Shown one piece after another: positions 1-11,128 of a stretch of DNA of 64,000 nt (position 1 is the stretch's first letter; each line of letters opens with the position of its first letter). Under the pieces are notes generated by a model. It made no database searches. It was not told where the DNA came from and saw only the letters and a list, made by a program, of their open reading frames with translations. Both the position numbers and the translations under genes were made by a program. Source of the stretch: Limnomonas spitsbergensis. Lineage: Eukaryota; Chlorophyta; Chlorophyceae; Chlamydomonadales. The stretch is taken from NCBI GenBank assembly GCA_037349105.1, contig JAYJMM010000116.1, positions 2,356,001 to 2,420,000 of the forward strand, written 5' to 3'.

Positions 1-561
1 CCTCCCTCCCCTCCCTATCCCTCACCCTTGCATTGTATCCCTCCCCCACTATCCCTCCCCCTCTCTCACCATCCCTCCCCCTCCCCCTCCCTCCCCCTCC
101 CACCCCCCCTCCCTCCCCCCCCCCCTCCCTCCCTCCCCCTCCCTCCCCCTGCCCCCCTCCCTCCCCCTGCCCCTCCCCCTGCCCCCCTCCCTCCCCCTGC
201 CCCTCCCCCTCCCCCTCCCTCCCCCCCTCCCTCCCCCCCCCCTCCCTCCCCCTGCCCCCCTCCCTCCCCCTGCCCCCCTCCCTCCCCCTGCCCCCCTCCC
301 TCCCCCTGCCCCCCTCCCTCCCCCTGCCCCCCTCCCTCCCCCTGCCCCTCCCCCTGCCCCCCTCCCTCCCCCCCCCCTCCCCCCCCCCCCTCCCTCCCTC
401 CCCCTCCCCCTCCCTCCCCCTCCCTCCCCCTCCCCCTTCCTTCCTCCCCCTCCCCCTCCCCCTCCCTCCCCCTGCCCCTCCCCTCCCCCTCCCCCTCCCT
501 CCCCCTCCCCCTCCCCCTTCCTTCCTCCCCCTCCCCCTCCCCCTCCCTCGCTATCCCTCAC
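1..561. repeat. C/T-rich (CCCCCTCCCT) low-complexity intronic array
   Basis: Nearly pure pyrimidine tract of CCCTCC/CCCCTG units on the plus strand. It lies immediately downstream of the splice donor of the minus-strand exon ending at 562. A copy of the donor-proximal sequence (ctatccctcacccttgcatt) sits at both ends, near 15-35 and at 551-570, so the array looks like an expansion inside a duplicated exon-intron junction. The long Pro- or Gly-rich open frames through it on both strands are not credible genes. Confidence 0.9.
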
Positions 562-3500
562 CCTTGCATTGTAGCCCTGCATCGTGGGAGGAAACAGGAT
601 CCGAGAGAGCTCCTTCTTGAAGCTCTCCTGGGTCCCTTTACTGAGAGACGGCGTGGCAGCCAGCCCAGACGGATCTGATTGTTCCTTGCCTCCCAGCCCA
701 GTAGAATCTGACTGCTCTCTGCTCTCCAGCCCAGTAGAATCCGACTGCTCTCTGCCTGCCAGCCCAGTCGGATCTGCCTGTACCCTGCCGTCCAGCCCAG
801 TCGGATCTGACTGATCTCTGCCTGCCAGCTCAGTCGGATCTGCCAGTGCCCTGCCCTCCAGCGGCGGCTGCGGCTGAGGTGTTATCAGCTTCGACGGCTT
901 GTGTCCTTCTTCCAAGACAGGAGCACACACACCGCCCCCGTTTCCGAAAAAGCCTGACGGCATGTGCACTTTCCAAACGTGATGCATCACGTCCATGTAC
1001 TGGTCCAGGGAAATCTGAGGAGGCAGAGCAGCAGGCATGTTGGGCGGCTTAAGGCATGTTGCATGGGCCTCAGGGATGTTGCATGGGCAGCAGGCATGTC
1101 GCATTGGCCTCAGGGATGTTGCATGGGCCTCAGGAATGTTGCATGGGCCTCAGGGATGTTGCATGGGCCTCAGGAATGTTGCAGGGGCCTCAGGGATGTT
1201 GCATGGGCAGTAGGCATGTCGCATGGGCCCCAGGGATATTGGATGGGCCTCAGGGATGTTGCATGGGCAGCAGGCATGTTGCATGGGCCTCAGGGATGTT
1301 GCATGGGCCTCAGGGATGTTGCATGGGCAGCAGACATGTCGCATGGGCCCCAGGGATATTGGATGGGCCTCAGGGATGTTGCATGGGCAGCAGGCATGTC
1401 GCATGGGCCTCAGGGATGTAGCATGGGCCTCAGGAATGTTGCAGGGGCCTCAGGGGATGTTGCATGGGCAGCAGGCATGTCGCATGGGCAGCAGGCATGT
1501 TGCATGGGCCTCGGCATGTTGCACGGGCAGCAGGCATGTTGCATGGGCAGCAGGCATGTTGGGCGGCTTAAGGGATACAGGCTTCTGTCAGGTATATGCA
1601 CACTGACTGCTGGCAGAGGCATGTCAACTGGGTGTTAAAGGGTGTGAGCGCTGGAAGCGGATCAGCCATTCATTCACTGCAACAGGCCAGGAGCGATGGG
1701 GCTACTCAACCATGAGGATGGCTTCTACTGCACTAACCCCTCTGCAGGGTTACCTGTTTAGGGTTTAGGATGCCCTAACCCCAACCCCTCTGCAGGGTAA
1801 CCTGCTTAGGGTTTAGGGTGCCATAACCCCAACCCCTCTGCAGGGTAACCTGCTTAGGGTTCAGGGTGCCATAACCCCAACCCCTCTGCAGGGTAACCTG
1901 CTTAGGGTTAAGGGTGCCATTACCCCAACCCCTCTGCAGGGTACCTGCTTAGGGTTTAGGGTGCCATAACCCCAACCCCTCTGCAGGGTACCTGCTTAGG
2001 GTTTAGGGTGCCATAACCCCAACCCCTCTGCAGAGTAACCTGCTAAGGGTTTAGGGTGCCATAACCCCAACCCCTCTGCAGGGTAACCTGCTTAGGGTTT
2101 AGGGTGCCATAACCCCAACCCCTCTGCAGGGTAACCTGCTTAGGGTTTAGGGTGCCATAACCCCAACCCCTCTGCAGGGTAACATGCTTAGGGTTTAGGG
2201 TGACCTTAACCCTAAGCCCTCTGCAGGGTACCTGCTTAGGGTTTAGGGTGCCATAACCCCAACCCCTCTGCAGGGTACCTGCATAAGGTGTAGGGTGCCA
2301 TTACCCCAACCCCTCTGCAGGGTTACCTGCTTAGGGTTTAGGGTGCCATTACCCCAACCCCTCTGCAGGGTACCTGCTTAGGGTTTAGGGTGCCATAACC
2401 CCAACCCCTCTGCAGGGTACCTGCTTAGGGTTTAGGGTGCCATAACCCCAACCCATCTGCATGGTACCTGCTTAGGGTTTAGGGTGCCATAACCCCAACC
2501 CCTCTGCAGGGTACCTGCTTAGGGTTTAGGGTGCCATAACCCCAACCCCTCTGCAGGGTAACCTGCTTAGGGTTTAGGGTGCCATAACCCCAACCCCTCT
2601 GCAGGGTACCAGCTTAGGGTTTAGGGTACCATAACCCCAACCCCTCTGCAGGGTACCTGCTTAGGGTTTAGGGTGCCATAACCCCAGCCCCTCTGCAGGG
2701 TACCTGCTTAGGGTTAAGGGTGCTATAACCCTGATCCCTCTGCAGGGTAACCTGCTTAGGGTTTAGGGTGCCATAATTCCAACCCCTCTGCAGGGTAACC
2801 TGCTTAGGTTTTAGGGTGCCATAACCCTAACCCCTCTGCAGGATTACCTATTTCAGCTCTGGCCTATAAGCGACCGCTCATCTGGTATGCAGACAGGCGC
2901 TGCTATTCCCCCAGCACTTCTCCCCCCGCGGGGATTAGCTCATTTCAGCTCTGGTATGCAGACAGGTGCTGCTACGCCCCCAGCACTTCCCCCCCGCGGG
3001 GATTTGCTCATCTCAGCTCTGGCATGCAAGCGAACTCTACCCTGGCATACAGACAGGCGCTGCTATTCCCCAAACACTTCTCCGCCTGCAGAGATCGCCC
3101 ATTTCAGCATGGCTGGAGCTGGGTCGGGCTAAAGCTAAGGAGGGCCCCTATATGGGTTTGGCTTCACAATGGGTATAAGCTGAGTGTGTCTTTGCTTATA
3201 CCAAGATGCCCGGCAGCCCCCCAGAAGGTGGTCAGGCCATAGGTGCCCCCCGACGGGCGCCCCCCCAGAGGGCGATCGGCAAATAGGTGCCCCCCGCCCG
3301 GCGGCCCCCCAGAAGGCGGTCGGGCCATAGGTGCCCCCCGCCCGGCGGCCCCCCAGAAGGCGGTCGGGCCATAGGTGCCCCCTGCCCGGCGGCCCCCCAG
3401 AAGGCGGTCGGGCCATAAGTGTTCCCCGCCCGGCGGCCCCCCGGAAGGCGGTCTTGCACACACTGAAAGAGAGACTGGCGATTGGGCCACTGACCGAAGG

Positions 3501-5315
3501 CCGGTCAAGCTGAGGTCCCCATTGGGCCATAGCTGGCCGCCGGGCGGAGCCCCAAGGAGGCGGTTGCGCACAAACTGAATCAAAGACTTGTGTCGGGGTG
3601 GCAACCACACACACCTGTGTAAGAGCAGATATGCTTGCACCAAAGCCGTCCAAGCTAGCGGTCGGTACTTGTGGGCTGACATGCTGGAAAACCTGCCGCA
3701 GGGCAGGCGCGTGCAGGGAAGCAGTGGTTTCGGAGCTCTGAGGACGTGCAGGAAAAACACACTCGCACACGCACAAACACGCAGGATCCCATGGGCTGGG
3801 ATGCCAAGGCAGGTACATGCGGAAATCAGCATTTTAAAATGGCGGCCCGACGCAAAGTAACGCGCAGGTCAGCTGCAGTTAGACGCGGGTCGCCTTAACG
3901 CCCCGACCGCCGATAGCGGGTTTCCAAAGTCATGATGACAGCCAATAATCGTATTTCCCAAAACCCATGGCTGTGGCTTTTGAAAATCACACTTCTTAGC
4001 TCATCACACTTATCGGCTCTTCATTTTTCAAAAGCCTGTACCAGGGGCTTGGCCTGTACGCTGCATTTCAAGAGCCCATGACAGCCACTAATAGTATTTT
4101 CAAAAGCCATGGTTATGGCTTCTGAATACCGTAATCACATGTATTGGCTCGTCATTTTTCAAAAGCCTGTTCGCGACATTTCAAGAGCCCATGACCGGCC
4201 TGAGCGGAGGACGGACCTGGTTTTCCTTGGGAAAGGTGTTGAGCAGGTCTTGCAGAAAAGCCTGCATGGTGGTCTTGAGCTCACTCAGGAGGCTCTTTGG
4301 GTACCTAGGGCAGCAGCGGCACATCAAATGGGTTAAGGAGGGCAGATTTAAGGGATTGTAGGGTTCAGGGTTAACATTAAGGTTTAAGATACCAGGAGTG
4401 GCACATGCAATGGGTTGCATGGGTTAGGATCCAGAGTTGGGTTTAGGGTTAAGGGTTAAGGGTCCAGAGTTGAAGGTATGTGTTTTTCGATGCCAGCGGC
4501 GCACCCAAGGAGTTGCATGGGTTAGGGTCACAGAGTATATCACACTTTTCGCATGCCAGAAGCAGCGCGTCGAATTGGTTGCATGGGCTAGGGTCACAGA
4601 GTTGAACGCACTTTTTCTGACGCGAATCGCTTGCATGGGTCATGGTCCAGAGCTAAAGCATTTTTCCGGATGCCATTTGCGGCGTATCAAATGGGTTGGT
4701 TTGGTTTAGGTTCACATAGTTAAGACACAGTTCATGGACACCAGAAGCGGCGCATCAAATGCAATCCGTGTGGCAGCTTTAAGAAGGTTCAAGGTTCAGG
4801 GTTTAGGGGCTTAAAAAGGGTTCAGGGTTCAGATTTATGTTCAAGTCATAAGCAGCGGTGCATCCAAAGGTTGCATGGGGCGCTTGTTGACAATGCAGTG
4901 GAAAGTGCGCGGGAAAAGCCGCGGCTTTGTATGGTCCTTGAGTGAAGGTCTCTCCCACACTATGACATGACCTTCACTCCTCGAGGAACATGTCCTCAAA
5001 GGAACCTGAGTAGGCGGGAACATCAGCGGTTACTTTGGGCCCAGGTGTGAAGGTCGTGTCCACACTTGGACCAGGCATGAAGGTCGTATCCACACTTATA
5101 CCAGGTGTGAAGGCCGTGTCCACACTTGGACCAGGTGTGAAGGTCATGTCCACACTTGGACCAGGTGTGAAGGTCATGTCCACACTTAAACCAGGTATGA
5201 GGGCCATGTCCACACTTTGACCAGGTGTGAGGGCCATGTCCATACTTGAGACAGGGGAATTAACTTTCCAATAGGCCTGAAGGGCAGCTAGCATCCATGC
5301 TGCCAGGCAGGCCAG
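562..5315 (-). CDS. Unknown-function gene, four exons visible, incomplete at the 3' side
   Basis: I do not recognise the family. Minus-strand exons in order: 5315-4978, 4304-4217, 3692-3615, 1014-562. The intron phases (2, 0, 0) match at each join, each acceptor ends in AG and each donor begins with GT. Exon 1 starts LACLAAWMLAALQAYWK and then has seven 10-residue repeats of the SVDMTFTPGP type. Exon 2 encodes an amphipathic stretch, YPKSLLSELKTTMQAFLQDL. Exon 3 is 26 residues. Exon 4 has ISLDQYMDVMHHVWKVHM, five or so 13-residue repeats (DPTGLAGREQSDS type) and a basic C-terminal part ending near QGYNAR. Exon 4 closes on donor AGG|GTGAGG in phase 0, so the gene should continue beyond base 1. 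The 5' start is not identified: exon 1 opens at an acceptor, although an internal Met lies at 5294. All introns carry satellites. Confidence 0.6.
1031..1574. repeat. Satellite of GCATGGGC(C/A)(T/G)CAGG units
   Basis: Tandem 18-bp-scale units (gcatgggcctcagggatgtt, gcatgggcagcaggcatgtc) upstream of the acceptor of the exon beginning at 1014 on the minus strand. The array is bracketed by two copies of ggcatgttgggcggcttaag, near 1035 and 1553. It is intronic; ORFs through it are repeat artefacts. Confidence 0.9.
1738..2850. repeat. 48-bp satellite containing telomere-like TTAGGGTTTAGGG
   Basis: About 23 units of roughly 48 bp. Each carries ctgcttagggtttagggtg, then a CCATAACCCCAACCCC segment, then CTCTGCAGGG. 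Both TTTAGGG (algal/plant telomere heptamer) and its near-complement AACCCC occur in every unit. Unit variants differ by GGTAACC versus GGTACC. It lies in the intron of the surrounding minus-strand gene. Confidence 0.9.
2880..3110. repeat. Three degenerate ~75-bp tandem units
   Basis: Units begin ATGCAGACAGG(C/T)GCTGCTA and contain CAGCACTTC(T)CCCCC and CATTTCAGCTCTGG. Three to four copies lie head to tail. No coding support. Confidence 0.75.
3225..3465. repeat. 44-bp GC-rich tandem repeat
   Basis: Five to six units with CGGCGGCCCCCCAGAAGG and TCGGGCCATAGGTGCCCC. The period is close to 44 bp, with one divergent unit near 3250-3290. It lies in the intron between the exons at 3692-3615 and 1014-562 of the minus-strand gene. 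Confidence 0.85.
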
Positions 5316-5682
5316 CTGAAATGCAGAAGGGCGTCAGATCAGCTTGGTGGGGCATGCGCAAGTGCTGAAGTGCATGTAAGCAGGCTTGCTCGAGTGCAAC
5401 AGAGAAGAGGTCGACCAGTGCATCGGATCAGGTAGTAAGGCATCAGCAGGTGCACATCAGCAGGTTGGTTGCCGTTTTTTCGGCTTTGGTGATGACGTTT
5501 GCAGCCGATTTGGGGTGGGAATGTGGTGGTGGTGTGCTCTAGCTACAGGGTACTGATGTGGGTTATTGCGGCTGTGGGAATGCTTGTAGGAAGTGTGCCT
5601 TTCATGCTCCTGCTCGCCTTTTCTCAGCTGACGACCAGGGTGACAAGCACACCCGGGTCGTTTCTCTGCACTTGCGTCTCAG

Positions 5683-6511
5683 GTAACCCGGCACTGGCAA
5701 GACGCTGCTGGCCAAGGCCATTGGGGGACAGGTGGGGGTGGCTGGTGAGGGTGGCTGGTGGGGGTGGCTGGTGGGGGTGGCTGGTGAGGGTGGCAGGTGG
5801 GGGGTGACAGATGGGGGGTGGAAGATGGGGGGTGGAAGATGGGGGGTGGCAGATGGGGGGTGGCAGATGGGGGGGGGGGGGGGGCAGATGGGGGGGGGGG
5901 GGGGGCAGGTGGGGGGTGGCAGATGGGGGGTGGCAGGTGGGGGGGGGGCAGGTGGGGGGGGGCAGATGGGGGGTGGCAGCTGGGGGTGGCAGATGGGGAG
6001 GTGGCAGATGGGGGGTGGCAGATGGGGGGGGAGTGGCAGATGGGGGGGGAGTGGCAGGTGGGGGGTGGCAGGTGGGGGGTGGCAGATGGGGGGTGGCAGG
6101 TGGGGGGTGGCAGGTGGGGGGTGACAGATGGGGGATGGCAGGTGGGGGATGGCATATGGGGGGTGGCATATGGAGGGTGGCATATGGGGAGGTGGCAGGT
6201 GTGGGGTGGCAGGTGGAGGGTGGAAGGTGGGGGGTGGCAGATGGGGGGGGGGGGGGGTGGCAGATAGGGGGGGGGGTGGCAGATAGGGGGGGGGGGGTGG
6301 CAGATAGGGGGGGGGGGGGTGGCAGATGGGGGTGGCAGATGGGGGGTGGCAGGTGGGGGGTGGCAGATGGGGGGTGGCAGATAGGGGTGGCAGATGGGGG
6401 GTGGCAGATAGGGGGGTGGCAGATGGGGGGTGGCAGATGGTGGGGTGGCAGATGGAGGGTGGCAGATGGGGAGGTGGCAGGTGGGGAGGTGGCAGGTGTG
6501 GGGTGGCAGAT

Positions 6512-6547
<36 letters not shown>

Positions 6548-8050
6548 CTGATGGGGGGTGGCAGATGGGGGGTGGCAGGTGGGGGGTGACAGATGGGGGG
6601 TGGCAGGTGGGGGGTGGCATATGGGGGTGGCATATGGAGGGAGGCAGATGGGGAGGTGGCAGGTGTGGGGTGGCAGATGGGGGGTGGCAGGTGGGGGGTG
6701 GCAGATGGGGGTGGCAGATGGGGGGTGGCAGATGGGGGGTGGTAGATGGGGGGTGGCAGATGGGGGGTGGCAGATGGTGGGGTGGCAGATGGAGGGTGGC
6801 AGATGGGGAGGTGGCAGGTGGGGAGGTGGCAGGTGTGGGGTGGCAGGTGTGGGGTGGCAGATGGGGGGTGGCAGATGGGGGGTGGCAGATGGGGGGGTGG
6901 CAGATGGGGGGTGGCAGATGGGGGGGTGGCAGATGGGGGGGTGGCAGATGGGGGGTGGCAGATGGGGGGTGGCAGATGGGGGGTGGCAGATGGGGGGTGG
7001 CAGATAGTGGGTTGGTAGATGGGGGAGGGGGGGGGGGGATGGGGGTTGACAGATGGGGGGGGGGCAGATGGGGGGGTGGCAGATGGGGGGGGGGGGGGGG
7101 CAGATAGGGGGGTGGCAGATGGGGGGTGGCAGGTGGGGGGTGACAGGTGGGGGGTGGCAGGTGGGGGGTGGCAGGTGGGGGTGGCAGGTGGGGGGTGACA
7201 GGTGGGGGGTGGCAGGTGGGGGTGGATGGAGGTAGTGGTTGGTAGGAGGTAGTTGGTAAGGGTGGAAGGTAGGGGGTGGTTGGTGGGGGTGGCAGGTTGG
7301 GGGTGGCAGGTAGGGGTGGCAGGTGAGGGTGGCAGGTGGGTACTCACAGGTGTGGGGGGTGGCAGGTGGGGGGGGTGGCAGGTGTGGGGGGTGGCAGGTG
7401 GGGGGTGGCAGGTGGGGGGTGGCAGGGGTGGGCAGGTGGGGTGGGCAGGTGGGGGTGGGCAGGTGGGTACTTGCAGGTGGTGGGGGGGGTGCCAGGTGGG
7501 GCTGCCAGGTGGGGGTGCCAGGTGGAAGATGGGGGTGGCAGGTGGAGATAAGTGCAACGCCGCCGGATGTCACATCTGACACTCCCTTTATAAGTTCATA
7601 TACTGAGGGCTGCATGTTCAGACAGGTGAGTGCTGCTGGTCACGGCGGTGTGCACACCACACTCAGACGTGCAGGTAGTGGGCGGCAGGGGGCAGTTGGC
7701 AAGGAGGAGGTACGTGTCGCCGTTTTATACCTATTTTCCCCGGCGCCGGCCCCGGTGTAACTTCCCTCTGAGGTAGGGGGTGGTGGAGGAAGGTGGCAGG
7801 TGGGAGATAGGAGTTGCCGCCTCATGCCCATTTTTCCCGGCGCCACCCCCGGTGTAACTTCCCTCTGAGATAGGGGGTGGGGGGAGGCAGGTGACAGGTG
7901 GGATATAAGTGTACCGTCGCTCCTCACCTCATGTGCAGCACGCTGACCGCCTCCTCTTCAAATCCCTCGCCAAGTGCCAGGTGCTGCGACCAAACTATCC
8001 TGACCATGCGACGAACGGACAGGAGGAACGCGCCCACCTGCATCGTCATG
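5683..8050 (+). pseudogene. P-loop-like exons with apparent frameshift; three exons
   Basis: Exon 5683-5731 contains, in one frame, PGTGKTLLAKAIGGQ, a Walker A motif of the AAA-ATPase type. That frame meets TAA directly upstream of the Pro codon, just after the AG acceptor. A single missing C in the run would restore GNPGTGKT, so either the exon is frameshifted or the base call is wrong. Exon 7542-7625 (VEISATPPDVTSDTPFIS..., 28 residues) has a consensus GTGAGT donor. Exon 7939-8050 encodes HADRLLFKSLAKCQ... and ends at a GTTTAG donor in phase 1. The exon joins before the last are phase 0. No AAA features beyond the P-loop are visible, so the family is unclear. Upstream and downstream exons were not found. 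Confidence 0.4.
5732..7541. repeat. G-rich satellite filling a whole intron
   Basis: About 1.8 kb of GGTGGCAG(A/G)TGGGGGG units, including G runs longer than 15 and one of more than 30 near 6511-6547. It begins at the donor after exon base 5731 (CAG|GTGGGGGTGG) and runs to the acceptor GGTGGCAG|GTGGAG at 7541. The repeat unit itself joins an acceptor-like CAG to a donor-like GTGGGG. Open frames on both strands (His/Pro-rich and Gly/Trp-rich) are by-products. Confidence 0.92.
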
Positions 8051-8265
8051 GTTTAGGGTTTAGGGTTATGAGACGGTCGGACAGAAGGAATGCGCCCACC
8101 TGCATCCTCATCGTTTAGGGTTTAGGGTTAAGGGTTAAGAGACGAACGGACAGGAGGAACGCGCCCACCTGCATCCTCATCGTTTAGGGTTGAGGGAATA
8201 GGGTTAAGGGTTGAAAGACGAGCGGACAGGAGGAATGCGCCCACCTGCATCGCCATGGGGGAGGG
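8000..8265. repeat. Tandem copies of an exon end plus its donor
   Basis: Three further copies of gaacggacaggaggaacgcg and CCCACCTGCATC(G/C)TCAT followed by GTTTAGGGTTTAGGG. The first copy is the 3' end of the exon closing at 8050. The others lie in the intron. Confidence 0.75.
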
Positions 8266-8729
8266 AGGGGAGGGGCAAGACAGGCTGCAATCAATGGGGA
8301 CGTGAGCAATGCCTCGGGTTGTTTCAGACTTAATGACAAGTGCATGGAGTGGTAGGAGGCGCATGGCTCTTGCTAGCGTCTGTCAGTTTGTGAGCAGGCT
8401 GGAATGGAAGAATTTTAGCTAATTTGACTCTTTTTTTTAACTCCCCAGCTTTATTGCTTAATTCCTTTGTACTACTGGGTGAAGGAGAGCCCTTCCGTCA
8501 TAAATCCGCAGGCTGCGTTGGGATGGTGCGGAGCCCTTTTGTCAAGAATTCGCAGGCAAGGCACAGGCGCAAAGAGCGATCAGATGACCATGTTGCATAC
8601 TCAACATTTAACTCTCGCTTCTTCACGAAGTCGCCCAGGGGTTAAGAATTTGCATGGCCTTACCCAAGATTAAAACGCTAGTCTTGGGCACCGAGGTAGC
8701 ATTACAGGGGCTGAATTGAAGGGCTGCGA

Positions 8730-9405
8730 CCGCCAGGTTGATGCCAGGCCATGCACAGCCAGGTTGATGCCAGGCCATGCACAGCCAGGTTGATGCAAGG
8801 CCATGCACAGCCAGGTTGATGCAAGGCCATGCACAGCCAGGTTGATGCAAGGCCATGCACAGCCAGGTTGATGCAAGGCCATGCACAGCCAGGTTGATGC
8901 AAGGCCATGCACAGCCAGGTTGATGCAAGGCCATGCACAGCCAGGTTGATGCAAGGCCATGCACAGCCAGGTTGATGCAAGGCCATGCACAGCCAGATTG
9001 ATGCAAGGCCATGCACAGCCAGGTTGATGCAAGGCCATGCACAGCCAGGTTGATGCAAGGCCATGCACAGCCAGGTTGATGCAAGGCCATGCACAGCCAG
9101 GTTGATGCAAGGCCATGCACAGCCAGGTTGATGCAAGGCCATGCACAGCCAGGTTGATGCAAGGCCATGCACAGCCAGGTTGATGCAAGGCCATGCACAG
9201 CCAGGTTGATGCAAGGCCATGCACAGCCAGGTTGATGCAAGGCCATGCACAGCCAGGTTGATGCAAGGCCATGCACAGCCAGGTTGATGCAAGGCCATGC
9301 ACAGCCAGGTTGATGCAAGGCCATGCACAGCCAGGTTGATGCAAGGCCATGCACAGCCAGGTTGATGCAAGGCCATGCACAGCCAGGTTGATGCAAGGCC
9401 ATGCA
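8730..9405. repeat. 26-bp satellite, about 26 copies
   Basis: Highly uniform array of ccaggttgatgcaaggccat plus gcacag. As 26 is not a multiple of 3, all three minus-strand frames stay open and encode the same 26-residue cycle (INLAVHGLAST, WLCMALHQPG). The ORFs are repeat artefacts. Confidence 0.93.
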
Positions 9406-9529
9406 TAGCATCGGGCAACAAACAAAAAGGTTTTAAACATAAAAAGTGGCAGCCCTCTTTTTGCACAACCTGCAGAAGCTTTTTATCCACATTTCTCAAC
9501 CAGACAGCCACCTGACACCTAGCCCCTCC

Positions 9530-9801
9530 CCTGACCCACACTCCGAAGGACCTGCTTTGAGCGTCCTTGCCATTTTGGTACAAGGGCGAGCCCCTTGAAC
9601 CACCCTCTGGTGCTCCCCACCTCCTTCTCGGGCAAGCTTAAGATTGAAGGGTTACAACTTAACCCTTGACCCTTGAACCACCCTCTGGAGCTTGCCACCT
9701 CCTTGGGCATGGATTGAGGCCTCTGAGGACCCTTGACCCTTAACCCACCTCCCTCTTGAGTATGGATGGAGGCCTCTGAGGACCCTCCACCCTACACCCA
9801 C
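9530..9801. repeat. Degenerate copies of the 9802 exon end and donor
   Basis: Four imperfect repeats with GAGGCCTCTGAGGACCCTTG and CCACCTCCTTCTTGGG. Read on the minus strand, each copies the last codons and GAG|GTGGGT donor of the adjacent exon (9802-10161). Confidence 0.7.
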
Positions 9802-10161
9802 CTCCTTCTTGGGAAGGGATTGAGGCCTCTTATCCCAGGAGGTGCAGACGCACAGGATGGTGTGATCCTGAGCCGAGGTCAGGGCATCGCCTCCTCCCCG
9901 CGACCTGGGCGTCCCCGTAGCTGCCTTTCGCGTCATGTCGCCCAGGCTGACCGGGCCCACTGGACGAGGGGGCAGGCCCGCTGCCTCGGCAGCTTCCAGG
10001 CAGCTTTCAGGGAGCCTCCCAGCTTCCTCTTCACTCCCAACAGGCATGAATACGGCACCTTCTGATTCGTCTGGACAGCCTGGAGCTGCTTGGCCGGTTG
10101 GGGCCTTGGGCGGCGGCGGGTCCGCTGAGGGGATGCCGGTGGACTGGGCCCGCCCTGATGC
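9802..10161 (-). CDS. Isolated candidate coding exon, Ala/Pro/Ser-rich
   Basis: A 120-codon minus-strand stretch with no stop, bounded by acceptor CTCCAG|GCATCA and donor AAGGAG|GTGGGT, phase 0 on both sides. The N-terminal half is Pro/Ala-rich (SADPPPPKAPTGQAAPGC). The middle is acidic (FMPVGSEEEAGRLPESCLEA), followed by SLGDMTRKAATGTPRSRGGG, then a Cys-containing end (DHTILCVCTSWDK). I recognise no family and found no partner exon, so the gene it belongs to is unknown. Duplicated donor copies just downstream match those seen at other genuine exons in this window, which supports it. Confidence 0.4.
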
Positions 10162-10269
10162 CTGGAGACTCGCGGACGGAGATTCGGGATTTTTGAGCCA
10201 TGTGACACATCATTATGTTGGGATGATGTGTCAGCGAAATAGCCTAGCCTCATCCAATCGGAAGATGTA

Positions 10270-10485
10270 GCTTCCGCAGTGCATTTGTAGGTGCTTCAAC
10301 TACAATTAAGCTAAAATCCAGCTACACTTCAGCTACAACACAACCTGTTCATGTCAGGGCTTGCTGCAGCAAGCCCTGATGCTTAGGCACTGGGGTGTAG
10401 GTAACGGTGGAGGTTGGATCTCCCCTGAGGCCCAGTCGTGGCCTCCCGGCAGACCCCTACTGGTAGTCTGCTGCACACCACAAGG
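10270..10485 (+). mobile_element. Copy of a dispersed CAGCTACA element (family A)
   Basis: Begins with repeated AGCTACA(A/C) motifs, then GGGCTTGCTGCAGCAAGCCC, then a GGCCCAGTCGTGGCC segment and CTACTGGTAGTCTGCTG. The same order recurs near 20505, 27480, 36165, 51965, 54330, 57800 and 58310, and inverted near 47000, 53000 and 55050. About 150-200 bp with no coding capacity; SINE- or MITE-like. Confidence 0.6.
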
Positions 10486-10524
10486 ATTAAATGAACAAAG
10501 GAACAGCACACAATAGCTTGTTGC

Positions 10525-10675
10525 TGCTGTTGTGCGTGCTGTACCATTGTATACTGCCAACTATCCACAAAGACCACGCCATGTGTGCTTTACATTACTA
10601 CACCAGCCACGAAGACCACGCCATGTGTGCTGTACCATTGTATACTGCCAACTATCCACAAAGACCACGTTGGTT
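10525..10675. repeat. Direct duplication of ~45 bp
   Basis: ctgtaccattgtatactgcc followed by AACTATCCACAAAGACCACG occurs at about 10530 and again at about 10630. A partial third AAGACCACGCCATGTGTGCT lies between. Confidence 0.8.
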
Positions 10676-10814
10676 TCACAAAGGAGCAAAACTGCCCCAG
10701 CGGAGCACATTCAGTATTTGAGTCACAGCAAAAAAAAAACTCCCATGGAGGGTAGGCGAGCCTCAAGTCCTTTTATGATAAACAACAAAAACCCCTCACA
10801 GGGGTGCACCAGCA

Positions 10815-10915
10815 CCCCTCCAAACCCCTTCCAAACCCCCTACAAACCCCCTACAAACCCCTCCAAACCCCCTCCAAACCCCTTCCAAACCCCCTACAAA
10901 CCCCCTACAAAGCCC
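10815..10915. repeat. CCAAACCCC(C/T)TA short tandem repeat
   Basis: Eight or more units of CCTACAAACCC / CTCCAAACCC. Confidence 0.85.
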
Positions 10916-11051
10916 ACCTTTTGACTGAACGTGCTTGAAAGGCCAGCCATCCCTGCATTGATCCAATCAGCCAGCCAAGGAAGCGTTGGAAGCAGGAAGC
11001 GGCGGCCGAACATCACGCCTGCGGTCAGGTTTCTCTATATTTGACACACTT

Positions 11052-11091
11052 TTTCGTCATCATCATCATCATGATCATCATCATCATCATG

Positions 11092-11128
<37 letters not shown>

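Noticed and set aside
5602..7615. 651- and 663-codon minus-strand His/Pro-rich ORFs
   Set aside because: Products of the G-rich satellite that forms an intron of a plus-strand gene; no unique coding sequence.
8730..9405. CRISPR-like regular array
   Set aside because: Head-to-tail repeats without spacers, in a eukaryotic intron-rich context.
8623..9583. Three long minus-strand ORFs (INLAVHGLAST repeats)
   Set aside because: A 26-bp satellite lacking stops gives the same peptide cycle in each frame.
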